This document shows, in pieces, positions 22,814 through 30,764 of a stretch of DNA of 40,273 bases. The first letter of the stretch is position 1. Each line of letters starts with the position of its first letter. The DNA is taken from the NCBI GenBank assembly GCA_030037735.1, contig JASHQC010000034.1, positions 1 through 40,273 of the forward strand. Direction: 5' to 3'. The notes below the pieces were generated by a model. The model saw nothing but the letters and a program-made list of their open reading frames with translations, ran no database searches and was not told the origin of the DNA. This stretch comes from Thermoplasmata archaeon. Its GTDB lineage: Archaea > Thermoplasmatota > Thermoplasmata > Lutacidiplasmatales > UBA184. The translations under genes and the position numbers were made by a program.

Positions 22814-23284
22814 TTAGCTGCCCGAGGTCGGCGGCGTCGCCGGTGGACTGGCAGGGGTATCCGGGGGCGGCAGTTGGGACGTACAGAAACCGCACCGGGT
22901 GGCCGCGACCGGAATGGTCTCATGACAGAAAGGGCACTCCTTCGTCGTGGGAGGGGTCGCAGCCTTCTTCGCGTCTTGGTGCTGTTGATATCGTAACAGC
23001 GGGTAGACGATCAGGAAAAACAGCACGGCGGCGACGATCAGGAAGTTAATCACGTCCGCCAGAAAAGCGCCCCAATGGAACGTGGCATGACCCACCTGGG
23101 AGGTTTGGTTCGCGAGGTTCCCGGTTCCCCCGGCCTCCCCGATCAGGGGGGAGATGATGCCGGTCGTAAAGCCCGTCACGACGGACGCAAAGGCCACCCC
23201 CATCACGAAGGCGATCGCCAGCTGGACGACGTTGCCCTTCATGATGAAGTCCCGGAACTCTTGGACGATCTTCGGCTGTTTCAT
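22814..23284 (-). CDS. mscL: Large-conductance mechanosensitive channel MscL with zinc-ribbon tail
   Basis: This 156-residue protein's first 100 residues are MscL: the N-terminal helix EFRDFIMKGNVVQLAIAFV, the pore helix VMGVAFASVVTGFTTGIISPLI, a periplasmic-side loop of about 20 residues, and TM2 (VINFLIVAAVLFFLIVYPL). It should open under membrane tension to release solutes. After the usual charged linker (QHQDAKKAAT) comes a CPFC-x10-CGFC zinc ribbon (C117, C120, C131, C134) and a Pro/Ser/Thr tail. A zinc-ribbon tail has been seen on some MscL homologues, and may set oligomerisation or serve as a cytosolic plug. The stop lies 4 bases from that of the convergent nitrilase. Confidence 0.92.
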   Translation of the reverse strand: MKQPKIVQEFRDFIMKGNVVQLAIAFVMGVAFASVVTGFTTGIISPLIGEAGGTGNLANQTSQVGHATFHWGAFLADVINFLIVAAVLFFLIVYPLLRYQQHQDAKKAATPPTTKECPFCHETIPVAATRCGFCTSQLPPPDTPASPPATPPTSGS

Positions 23285-23369
23285 TCGTGACCCTCGCTGG
23301 TCGAAGGCTCGGAGAAAGCGGCCGGTTCAAAAGCTTGCGTAAAGGGGGAATCTGACCGACGGATCGATG

Positions 23370-23376
23370 CATATTC
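23370..23376 (+). promoter_or_regulatory. Possible TATA box of the Kelch surface-protein gene
   Basis: CATATTC, about 50 bp before GTG 23423, is the only AT-rich site near. It predicts a leader of roughly 25 bases and mildly supports the long N-terminus. Confidence 0.3.
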
Positions 23377-23422
23377 TGAGGAGTCCCAGTTTGGACCGCT
23401 AGCTTGCCCGAGAACCCGGACC

Positions 23423-26002
23423 GTGCGGGGGCGGAGGGAGAGCAGAAAAGGGAGGCCGACCTTCACAGGGTGCTCTGCTGACCACGGAGCTACGTCCTTG
23501 AGCGGCACTCACAACGATAGAGGACCAACCCGAGTCGCTTGGCGCTGGCGAGCGGCGTGGAAGCGCCACACCCGACGCGAGGCGGGGACCATCAGCGTGA
23601 TTCTGATCACGCTTCTCCTTCTCACCACGGGTCTCCCGTCCTTCCGCTCTGGAGTATCACTTCCCGGTGGAGGTCTGGGCGCTCCCGCGCTAAGGACGAC
23701 TCCGGAGTCGGCGGAGCCGACTTCACACCCCAGCCTTACCCCAGTATCCAAGGCGTCCATCTCTGATGCGGCCACCTTGGCTTCCGCTCAGTTTGCCTGG
23801 AGCAGCGCCCAGCCACCGCCCGTCGGCAATCTCACGGGAGCCGGCTTCGCCTCCGACCCGCTCCGCGAGGAATCGATCTTGTTTGGCGGCGCGAGCGCAA
23901 CGACTCTCCTGAATAGAACCTGGACGTACTGGGAATCCAACAACTCCTGGTCGACGGTTCCGACTCCCGCCGGACTTACGCCTCGTAGCGACTTCGGCTT
24001 TGCTGCGGATTCCCTGTCTCAGGTCGGTGTGCTGTTTGGAGGCCTCGCGAACGCCACAAGCGACCAGGTGGTCTCGGACACGTGGACCTTCAACTTCACG
24101 AACGGCACCTGGACCAACGTCACCCAGGGCGTCGCGCCAGCCGCCCGCCAGGATCCGGCCTTTGCCGTGGCCCCCACGCTGGGAAAGGCGCTGCTGTTCG
24201 GAGGATGGAACCGCAACCTGTCCGGGACCGGCGCGCTCCTCTACAGTGACACGTGGATCCTCAACCTGACCACCTACGTCTGGAGCCACGTCTCCACGAG
24301 CGGCGCGAATCAACCTCCCCCGCTCGAGGGTGCGGGTCTCAGCTGGGACCCGGTTCTCGGACAGTTCGAGCTGTTCGGCGGGTGTTTCCCTTGCAGCTCC
24401 GACGTCTGGCGCTTCACCCCGGCGACCGGACTCTGGTCCGAGGTCACAGTCGGTGGCACGATTCCCCCGCCCCGGAGCTCGCCGGCCTGGGCATACGACC
24501 CCGCGCAGGGGCAGGACGTGTTGTTCGGAGGGATCGGCAACGGGGGCCCGCTCAATGATACCTACGTCTGGAACCCGGCCACCGGAAACTGGACCGCCCA
24601 GACCTTTGGATCACATCCGACGGCCCGGTCCGCCGCCGCGGCGACGTGGATGGACGTCCCCGACAACGAGACGCTGTTACTCACCGAGGGAGCGGCCCAC
24701 ACCGCGACCGCCGACCTTTGGCGGCTCGCACCCATGGCCAACCTTTCGATCCGGGTGTACAACCTCACGAGCCACCTCCCGGTGGTCAGTGCGTCGGTCA
24801 CGCTCGATGGGACGGACGCGGCGCTCACAAATGCCCTCGGCTATCGGAACATCAGCCAAGTCACTCCCGTAGAACATGTCGTCGGGGCGATTGCGCCCGG
24901 GTATGCCCCGTCCTCGTTTCCGCTATGGGTAGACCCTGGGCTCCTCTCGCATGTCGCCGTGAATCTGACCCCGATCCCGCCCGCCGACCTCACAGTCCTC
25001 GTGACGAGCGATACGGGAAATCCGATCTCCGGGGCACAAGTGGCTGTCCGCATCCAGGGTGTTCTCGTCCAGAGTCCTCCCTTGATCACGAACAGCTCGG
25101 GGTACGTGAGCTACACCGGCATCCCGACGTATACCGTGGAGGTGACGGCCTCTGCGGTGTACTTCCACAACAACTCGACGGTCGTGAACCTCGTGTCCGG
25201 GCAGGACACGCTCGTCAAGATCCAGCTGATACCTTACCCCGTGGCCTGGGTCCATGTCCTCGGGTATCTGCCACCGCTAGGGTTTAGCCAGCCGTTGTAC
25301 CGCGCCTACGTCAGTGTGGACGAGAGCTCGGAAGGGTACACCGATCTCTCAGGGGAGGCTTTCGTACAGCTCGACGTCGACGGGGTTATCACAGTCTCGG
25401 TGTCCGCTCCGGGATTCTCCCCCAACCAGATGACCGAGGATGCCCCGTTCACCGGGCTCTTCTCGGTGAACATCACCCTGACCTCGCTGCCGTTCGGTGC
25501 GGTCCACGTGCTTGTCCTCGAAGCGGGGACCCATTTCCCGATCGCGGAGGCGGGAGTCAATTTCACGACCGTGCCGGGCTCTCCGCTCAATGCCCTGCTG
25601 CTGACCGGCGAGACCGGGGCCAACGGATACTCGAACAACAGCTACCCCCCGACCAACTATTCGATCACGGTACAGCACCCGGGATTTCTCGAGAACACGT
25701 CGATCACGGACCTCCACGTCTCCCCCTCCAGCGTGCAGAGGATCACGGTCAATCTCACGCCGCTGCCCGCCACCGGAACCCCGGGGGGGAACGGCACCTT
25801 CTACCTCATCCCGCCCGGGCAGCCGGTCGCCTGGGTGTTCCTGATCGTTCCCCTCCTCCTCCTGCTGGCCGGAGGCACCTATCTGGGACTGACGCGGGGC
25901 GAACCGACCCGGTCACGGACGTTCCGGCCGACTCCGCGGCTCCGGAAGCCGCCACCCTCACCGAGTCCGAGGCGTCCTCCTATGCCACCTCCCTCGGAGT
26001 GA
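23423..26002 (+). CDS. Secreted or membrane-anchored Kelch-repeat surface protein with carboxypeptidase-regulatory-like domains
   Basis: This predicted surface glycoprotein of 859 residues has one hydrophobic leader (SVILITLLLLTTG, about residues 58-70). About five Kelch-type blades follow, each with a [LV]LFGG...W-x-W/Y pattern (ILFGGAS, VLFGGLAN, LLFGGWN, ELFGGCF, VLFGGIG), over roughly residues 120-430. Next come four repeats of the carboxypeptidase-regulatory/PEGA type with conserved G-Y and hydrophobic-x-hydrophobic strands. The protein ends in a transmembrane helix (AWVFLIVPLLLLLAG) and a Pro/Ser/Arg-rich tail. Many N-x-S/T sequons suggest heavy N-glycosylation. A TTG at 23498 would give a shorter, more typical signal region, so the start is uncertain. 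The role is probably cell-surface adhesion or carbohydrate binding. It is convergent with the last gene of the MoxR operon. Confidence 0.8.
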   Translation: MRGRRESRKGRPTFTGCSADHGATSLSGTHNDRGPTRVAWRWRAAWKRHTRREAGTISVILITLLLLTTGLPSFRSGVSLPGGGLGAPALRTTPESAEPTSHPSLTPVSKASISDAATLASAQFAWSSAQPPPVGNLTGAGFASDPLREESILFGGASATTLLNRTWTYWESNNSWSTVPTPAGLTPRSDFGFAADSLSQVGVLFGGLANATSDQVVSDTWTFNFTNGTWTNVTQGVAPAARQDPAFAVAPTLGKALLFGGWNRNLSGTGALLYSDTWILNLTTYVWSHVSTSGANQPPPLEGAGLSWDPVLGQFELFGGCFPCSSDVWRFTPATGLWSEVTVGGTIPPPRSSPAWAYDPAQGQDVLFGGIGNGGPLNDTYVWNPATGNWTAQTFGSHPTARSAAAATWMDVPDNETLLLTEGAAHTATADLWRLAPMANLSIRVYNLTSHLPVVSASVTLDGTDAALTNALGYRNISQVTPVEHVVGAIAPGYAPSSFPLWVDPGLLSHVAVNLTPIPPADLTVLVTSDTGNPISGAQVAVRIQGVLVQSPPLITNSSGYVSYTGIPTYTVEVTASAVYFHNNSTVVNLVSGQDTLVKIQLIPYPVAWVHVLGYLPPLGFSQPLYRAYVSVDESSEGYTDLSGEAFVQLDVDGVITVSVSAPGFSPNQMTEDAPFTGLFSVNITLTSLPFGAVHVLVLEAGTHFPIAEAGVNFTTVPGSPLNALLLTGETGANGYSNNSYPPTNYSITVQHPGFLENTSITDLHVSPSSVQRITVNLTPLPATGTPGGNGTFYLIPPGQPVAWVFLIVPLLLLLAGGTYLGLTRGEPTRSRTFRPTPRLRKPPPSPSPRRPPMPPPSE

Positions 26003-26030
26003 GGAGGCCCCGGCTGCGACCCTCGTTCCG

Positions 26031-26924
26031 CTATGGATGGGCGGGTAGCGTGCGCCGCATTACGGCGATCGTGAACCCGAGGGCCGCCACGACCCCGGTG
26101 GCGATCAGTAACAAGGTGACTCCCGGACTCACGAAGGCCGCGGCGATGGCCAGCACCGCCGCCAGACAGCCGCCCAACAGCCCGGGCACGCCGGGCGGAA
26201 TGCCGCTGGCCGGTTCTGGGGCGGAGCGGCCCTCCAAGGTGCTTGTGAGATCGGGGCCGAGGTCCACGGGGGCCTCCTCCATCGCGAGAAACGAGGTCAT
26301 CGCTCCGGCCGACGGTAGGAGGTCCCCCCAGGCCGTCTGCGGGCGGAGCGAGGTGAACAGAAGCCCGGCCCCCGCAATGGCGGCGAGCACGATGAAGTCC
26401 GGGTCGAAGAAATCGCGCAGCGGAATCACGCCGCCGGTGGAAGCGAGCAAGCCGTACAGCCCCAGGGCTTGGGTGATGTTGAGAGAGATGAATTCGCGGA
26501 TGAGCTCGCCCGCGGAAACGACGACTCCGGAGCTCGTGAGCCCTTGGTCGGCGGCCAGCAGTCCCAGCCCGATGGCGAGCGCGAACGCGAATGCGAACAG
26601 GCGCCACCCTAAGGGACCCGGCCGTACTGAATAGCCCACCAGCAGGGCCGGCGCAGCGAGTAGACTGCCCGCCAGGAGTTGGACACCAAATCCCAGCGCG
26701 AAGTAGAGCGCGCCGAGAATGAACGCTGTCGCGAAGAGTTGAGCCCCCGCTGCCCAGAGCAGGACTCGCTCGTACGGGAAGGCCGAAAGGATGGCGAGGA
26801 TCAGCATCACGACAAACATGCCCGCGAACCCCGCTTGGGAGGCGGGGGCCGACCCCAGGACCTTCGCCCCCGCGTAGATCGCCACAGGAAAGGCGAGGAC
26901 CATTGACGGCCAGACTTCCCTCAT
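26031..26924 (-). CDS. Membrane protein of the MoxR operon, unknown family
   Basis: This 297-residue hydrophobic protein has about seven to eight segments: SMVLAFPVAIYAGAKV, MFVVMLILAILSAF, several Ala/Leu/Gly-rich helices to residue 135, a loop, then FIVLAAIAGAGLLFTSL and two more near the C-terminus. I recognise no domain. The start ATG 26924 overlaps the DUF58 stop by four bases (ATGA), so it is translated with that gene and likely belongs to the same membrane complex. A stretch around residues 210-240 (MEEAPVDLGPDLTSTLEGR) is acidic and soluble. The function is not known; a scaffold or substrate of the MoxR-driven assembly is the natural guess. Confidence 0.75.
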   Translation of the reverse strand: MREVWPSMVLAFPVAIYAGAKVLGSAPASQAGFAGMFVVMLILAILSAFPYERVLLWAAGAQLFATAFILGALYFALGFGVQLLAGSLLAAPALLVGYSVRPGPLGWRLFAFAFALAIGLGLLAADQGLTSSGVVVSAGELIREFISLNITQALGLYGLLASTGGVIPLRDFFDPDFIVLAAIAGAGLLFTSLRPQTAWGDLLPSAGAMTSFLAMEEAPVDLGPDLTSTLEGRSAPEPASGIPPGVPGLLGGCLAAVLAIAAAFVSPGVTLLLIATGVVAALGFTIAVMRRTLPAHP

Positions 26925-28249
26925 GCTACCCCTCGGAACGCTCGAAGGTGTTCCGAGAGCTCGACCATCGCCTCGGTGGGACCGGTCCGGTCATAGCTGA
27001 ACACCGGGGCCCCGAGCGCCGCCAGGGCCGCTACCACTTGATTCCGGCGAGACTTCTCGGGGGCGTCCACGAGCGCCGCGACCCGGCGGGAGGTCTCCTC
27101 CCCGAGCTCGGGATACATTTCTGGGAGGTCCGGGAGGAAGAAGTAGAGAAGGTGGCCCTTCCGTGAGAGCGTCGAATAGCCCTCGGACTCCCGGGCCGCC
27201 CAATGGCCGGGCGCGGCGAAAACGAGCAGGTGGGCCGGCTTCTTGAGGTTCTGGTCCAGGAACTCAAAGGCGCCGCCGGCCTCGAAGGCACCCGGTCCCA
27301 CGCTTGATTCCGTGAGGCCCCGCCGGATGGCGGCCGCAAGGTCAGTCCCCCGGCCGACGGGCACCCACAGGTCCGCTTGATTCGACCAAAGAAGGAGCCC
27401 GACCCGGTCGCCACGCAGCAGGGCGTATCGGACGACGAGCGCGGAAGTTTCTACGGCCCGATCGAGCGCAGTGCTTCCCACTCCTCCGGCTCCCATTCGC
27501 CAGCCGGTGTCGACGACCAGCACGATATCCTGGGGAGTCTCGCGCTCGAACTCTCGAACATAGAGACGACCCATCGCCGACCGCTTCCACGCCACCGCCC
27601 GGATGTCGTCCGATGGCTGGTACTCTCTCAGAGACCGGAACTCGGTCCCCATCCCCCGAATCGGGAGATTTATCCCTCCCTCGATGCGACGGTCGTGGTC
27701 GAAGGTCGAGGGCCCGGCCGCCAACAACGGCACTCGCAACGCGGCATCCACCGTCCACGGATTTTCGACGGTGGTGACCCGAAACGCGAAGCCGAACGGT
27801 TCGTGCGCGACGACCACCGTGGGACCGAGTAGGAATTCTCCTCGTCGAACTGCCCGAAACGCGTAGACGAGCCGCTTCTCCGATTGCGGGGGCCACCACG
27901 TGACCAAGCGCGGTTCCCCCGCCACGATGTCGAGCGAATCGGGGTGGGAGTCGAAGATCTCGGCGTAGAATCCTGTCCTCCCTTGGTTCACCAGACGAAG
28001 ACCCATCGAGCCGATGTCGCCGACGATCACCTCGGACGAGTTCTGGTACCGCTCGTAGGCGAAATTCGCGGGGCTGAATCCACGGGTGGTGAGGGAGAAC
28101 CATATCAGCGCCGCGAGAACGAAGCCGGTAAAGGCCGTCCCGACGACAAGGATCAGCACGTTGAGCGAGTAGAATCCCAGTACGAGGATTCCGAGCCCCC
28201 CTCCTAGAGCCCCGGAACCCCGGGGCGACAGCATCGCGGACGTTCGCAT
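26921..28249 (-). CDS. DUF58 domain protein (von Willebrand-like)
   Basis: This 442-residue protein begins with two hydrophobic helices (GGGLGILVLGFYSLNVLILV and GTAFTGFVLAALIWFSL), putting the bulk in the cytosol or on the far side of the membrane. Then come a beta-rich region (PTVVVAHEPFGFAFRV) and the DUF58 signature GMGTEFRSLREYQPSDDIRA-VAWKRSAMGRLYVREFE. A vWA-like fold follows, with IVLVVDTGWRMG as the MIDAS-like strand (DxG-x-R in place of DxSxS). I set the start at ATG 28249, which overlaps the MoxR stop. DUF58 proteins work with MoxR AAA+ ATPases in the assembly or maturation of protein complexes. The stop overlaps the next gene's ATG by four bases. Confidence 0.88.
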   Translation of the reverse strand: MRTSAMLSPRGSGALGGGLGILVLGFYSLNVLILVVGTAFTGFVLAALIWFSLTTRGFSPANFAYERYQNSSEVIVGDIGSMGLRLVNQGRTGFYAEIFDSHPDSLDIVAGEPRLVTWWPPQSEKRLVYAFRAVRRGEFLLGPTVVVAHEPFGFAFRVTTVENPWTVDAALRVPLLAAGPSTFDHDRRIEGGINLPIRGMGTEFRSLREYQPSDDIRAVAWKRSAMGRLYVREFERETPQDIVLVVDTGWRMGAGGVGSTALDRAVETSALVVRYALLRGDRVGLLLWSNQADLWVPVGRGTDLAAAIRRGLTESSVGPGAFEAGGAFEFLDQNLKKPAHLLVFAAPGHWAARESEGYSTLSRKGHLLYFFLPDLPEMYPELGEETSRRVAALVDAPEKSRRNQVVAALAALGAPVFSYDRTGPTEAMVELSEHLRAFRGVA

Positions 28250-29484
28250 CAGGGAAAACCCCAGGTCTCGGCCCGGGCCGCCCGGGGAACTGGGACCGAT
28301 GCCACCTCCGCCTGGATGGTCTCGGAGATCCGGCTCAGCGACCCGCCCCACCGGTCGCGCGACGAACCGGAGGTCAGGGCGCTGGGACGAAGAACCAGTC
28401 GGTGGTTCAACAACGCGACCACCAGGTCGCGGGCGTCGTCCGGAACCATGTAGTTCCGGCCCGCGAACAGGGCGGAGGCTTGGCCAGCGTGCAGCAGGTG
28501 GATCCCTGCCCGCGGCGAAGCGCCGACCTGGACCGAGGAGTCCTCTCGCGTCGCCCGGATGATCGCCGCGATGTACTGCACGAGGTCCTCCGATACGTAG
28601 ACCCCGGGAACCTGGGCCCGAAGGGTGTCGATCTCCTCCCGGGAAACCAACCCGATCGGGGACTGCGGCTCCACGCCGGACCGGCTCCGGAGGATCTGTC
28701 GCTCGTCCTCTTCATTGGGATAGTCGAGGATCCAGCGGAAGAGGAACCGGTCGAGCTCCGCCTCGGGAAGGGGATACGTCCCCTCCTGCTCGATCGGATT
28801 CTCCGTCGCGATGACGAGAAAGGGCCGAGGGAGTGGGTAGCTTTTCCCGTCGATCGTGACCTGTCGCTCCTGCATGGCCTCCAAGAAGGCCGATTGCACC
28901 TTGGGCGGCGCTCGGTTGATTTCGTCCGCCAGGATGACGTTGGTGAAGATCGGACCCGGACGAAACTCGAATTGCTGCTCCCGGGGGTTCAGCACGACCG
29001 TTCCGAGGATGTCCGCCGGCAGCATGTCCGGCGTGAACTGGATGCGTCGAAACTCGAGGGCCAGCGCGCGCGCGAAAGACCTAGCCAGGTACGTCTTCGC
29101 GAGACCCGGAACTCCCTCCACGAGAACATGCCCCTCGGTCACGAGAGCGATAGCGAGGACCCGAGCGGCGTCCTCGTACCCGACGACCACCGTGGCGATC
29201 GCCTTCTGCATTCGGTCGAGGACATCGACGGCGAGCAGCCGTCCCGCCAGGCTGGTACTACCTGCGGAGGAGCCGCTGGAACCGGGCCCCGTTCGAGCGG
29301 CCGACGTGGTCGAGCCCGCCGGAGGGCGGGTCGCGGGGGGAGCGGCCGCGGAAGGGTCCGACGGTGACGTCAGGCTCCCGCCCCCCGCGGCCGACCGGAA
29401 AGCTGAACGCCCAGGTCCTCCAAGTAGGGAAGGGCGCTCGTGAATTTGCGCAGGGCCCGCGCTCTCGCCCGGGGGCGACGCCAC
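28249..29484 (-). CDS. moxR: MoxR-family AAA+ ATPase
   Basis: This chaperone-like AAA+ ATPase is thought to insert cofactors or mature protein complexes together with vWA proteins. The core (after about residue 85 from GTG 29484) has Walker A GVPGLAKT, the MoxR signature FTPDMLPADILGT, FRPGPIFTN, Walker B VILADEINRAPPKVQSAFLE with MQERQV, sensor 1 in VIATENPIEQEGTYPLPEAE, and an arginine finger region DRFLFR. The 80 residues before it are Ser/Pro/Ala/Gly/Thr-rich, disordered and probably a linker. No ATG fits. GTG 29484 overlaps the preceding gene by 115 bases. A CTG at 29373 would give a four-base CTGA overlap matching the neighbours' style. The core call is certain; the start is not. Confidence 0.88.
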   Translation of the reverse strand: MASPPGESAGPAQIHERPSLLGGPGRSAFRSAAGGGSLTSPSDPSAAAPPATRPPAGSTTSAARTGPGSSGSSAGSTSLAGRLLAVDVLDRMQKAIATVVVGYEDAARVLAIALVTEGHVLVEGVPGLAKTYLARSFARALALEFRRIQFTPDMLPADILGTVVLNPREQQFEFRPGPIFTNVILADEINRAPPKVQSAFLEAMQERQVTIDGKSYPLPRPFLVIATENPIEQEGTYPLPEAELDRFLFRWILDYPNEEDERQILRSRSGVEPQSPIGLVSREEIDTLRAQVPGVYVSEDLVQYIAAIIRATREDSSVQVGASPRAGIHLLHAGQASALFAGRNYMVPDDARDLVVALLNHRLVLRPSALTSGSSRDRWGGSLSRISETIQAEVASVPVPRAARAETWGFP

Positions 29485-29903
29485 TGGCCGAACCAGCTCT
29501 CGCTCTTCGTGTCTTCTGCATACAGCGCGTCCAGAAACGCCGATTGAAGGATCCGTACCGTGCGGACAAACTCTGGTCGGTCGGGAATCTGATTCCGACG
29601 GAAATATCCCCAAGGGCTCACGAAACGCGAGATGGGGACCCCGTATCGCCGGAAGAACTCTCGAGACAGCCACGTGAACGTCGCCTGGATCGTCGGTCCG
29701 ATCAGTTCCGCGGTCAACGCCTCATGGAGAAGGCGAACGGAGTCCAACATCCAGTACGGGCGGATCGCGTACGGAGCGGGCTTCGGCGGGAGGAGGCGAG
29801 ATTCCCACGCCCACCATACCACGATACCGGCCACGATGAGGAGAAGGGGAATGCCGTATTCGGGCTGGACGAACAGCGCGAAGAACGGGTCACCCGCGCT
29901 CAC
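29370..29903 (-). CDS. Membrane-anchored protein of the MoxR operon
   Basis: This 177-residue protein begins with a hydrophobic helix (YGIPLLLIVAGIVVWWAW, about 16-33), followed by a soluble helical domain: YWMLDSVRLLHEALTAELIGPTIQATFTWLSREF, VSPWGYFRRNQIPDRPEFV and ending RALRKFTSALPYLEDLGVQL. The GTG at 29903 overlaps the TGA of the preceding gene (GTGA), a classic coupled start. The same frame stays open to 30422, but the upstream part is the antisense-frame shadow of the preceding gene. It resembles the single-helix partner proteins seen in MoxR/DUF58 clusters, although I cannot name the family. It probably anchors or regulates the complex at the membrane. Confidence 0.72.
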   Translation of the reverse strand: MSAGDPFFALFVQPEYGIPLLLIVAGIVVWWAWESRLLPPKPAPYAIRPYWMLDSVRLLHEALTAELIGPTIQATFTWLSREFFRRYGVPISRFVSPWGYFRRNQIPDRPEFVRTVRILQSAFLDALYAEDTKSESWFGQWRRPRARARALRKFTSALPYLEDLGVQLSGRPRGAGA

Positions 29904-30346
29904 GGGGACTTCCTCGGGAACGACGCGTTCGATTCCGGCGACTGCAAGGACGTTGCCCGTGGGGACCAGACCCCGTACGGGAGATGGGGCTCGAGCGTCG
30001 GATTGCGCCGGAGGGCGGGTTGTTCGTAGAACTGACGAAGTGTATCGAGGAGTTCGGTGGATGGCACGCTCCGAACCCGCCCGTAACGGACGGGTTCGTA
30101 GAGGCGATACAGCCGAGCCAGGAGCACCGGGGCATACCCCATGTCGGTCCGGACTCCGAGCCGGAAGATGTCGGAGTACGTCCAGAACGGCGGGGGACTG
30201 AACCCGAACGCCGTCTGGAAATCGCGCATCGCGGTTTCGAACCCGAGGAGGATGGCCCCGGCGGAATCTCCTGACTTCAATCGCTGGCGGACCTCGGATA
30301 CCACGGGGAGCTCCGGGGGAGGAGGGGGCATCAGGTCGTCGTTCAC
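29900..30346 (-). CDS. DUF4129-like soluble helical protein, first gene of the MoxR operon
   Basis: This 148-residue protein, with VVSEVRQRLKSGDSAGAILLGFETAMRDFQTAFGF, TYSDIFRLGVRTDMGYAPVLLARLYRLYEPVRYG and STELLDTLRQFYEQPAL, has the helix pattern of DUF4129-type C-terminal domains: an A/L-rich helix, a threonine/serine-proline turn, and a Y-E-P-x-R-Y/F-G motif. These domains are usual in MoxR-DUF58 clusters. I prefer GTG 30346, preceded by GGAGGTC at an ideal spacing, over ATG 30367. The membrane part normally fused to DUF4129 is absent here and may be supplied by the gene at 29370-29903. The stop overlaps that gene's GTG. Confidence 0.68.
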   Translation of the reverse strand: MNDDLMPPPPPELPVVSEVRQRLKSGDSAGAILLGFETAMRDFQTAFGFSPPPFWTYSDIFRLGVRTDMGYAPVLLARLYRLYEPVRYGRVRSVPSTELLDTLRQFYEQPALRRNPTLEPHLPYGVWSPRATSLQSPESNASFPRKSP

Positions 30347-30352
30347 GGAAAG

Positions 30353-30359
30353 ACCTCCG
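30353..30359 (-). promoter_or_regulatory. Strong Shine-Dalgarno site deciding the start of the first MoxR-operon gene
   Basis: GGAGGTC on the minus strand is six bases before GTG 30346 and lies inside the longer frame that begins at ATG 30367. It favours the GTG, and shows that this genome uses Shine-Dalgarno sites for leadered genes. Confidence 0.5.
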
Positions 30360-30367
30360 CGGAACAT

Positions 30368-30764
30368 GACCGACCCCGAGCTGAGCAGAATTCCGGCATC
30401 TGGTACCTAGGTGGGGTCCCACACATCTCGAAACTAGTATTTTGCGTGGCCGACGTGGACTATCCAGAGTTCTAGGCCCCGGACGGGCCCCACTGCTCCC
30501 CGGGACAGTTGCCCGGCGCCTCGCACGCGCCGTTGCCCAAGTGCCCCAGGTGCCAGCCCCAATCGCTTCAAGATGGACCGTTGTGAAGCCCCTGGCAAGC
30601 TAGGGAACCACTTTTCGCTAACGTGGATCTGCTGCCGGCCAAGCCGGGAAGCGGCTTTCACATCGAGGAAATGCGCCCTACCCTGGGCACCACCCATCAT
30701 TGCACCTTGCCTTGGGAGCGCGAGTGCGCACGGTGCACCTGGAGGGGATGTGGGCGCGGTCGGG
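30368..30764. other. Gene-poor stretch, possible TnpB remnant
   Basis: This 397-base stretch lies between the MoxR operon and the DapA-like gene. A minus-strand frame (30434-30700) contains ASRLGRQQIHVSEKWFPSLP, which resembles the segment before the zinc ribbon in IS200/IS605 TnpB proteins (A-x-R-x-GR-x-V-x-V-x-x-WFPSSKTC). The cysteines expected next are missing, so at best it is a decayed fragment. AT-rich GCAAAATACTAG (about 30437-30448, minus strand) may be the MoxR operon promoter. Confidence 0.25.

Noticed and set aside
29904-30422. Upstream half of the frame that continues from 29370
   Set aside because: The part before GTG 29903 is Arg/Pro/Ser-rich and overlaps the better-supported DUF4129-like gene; the GTGA junction marks the true start.
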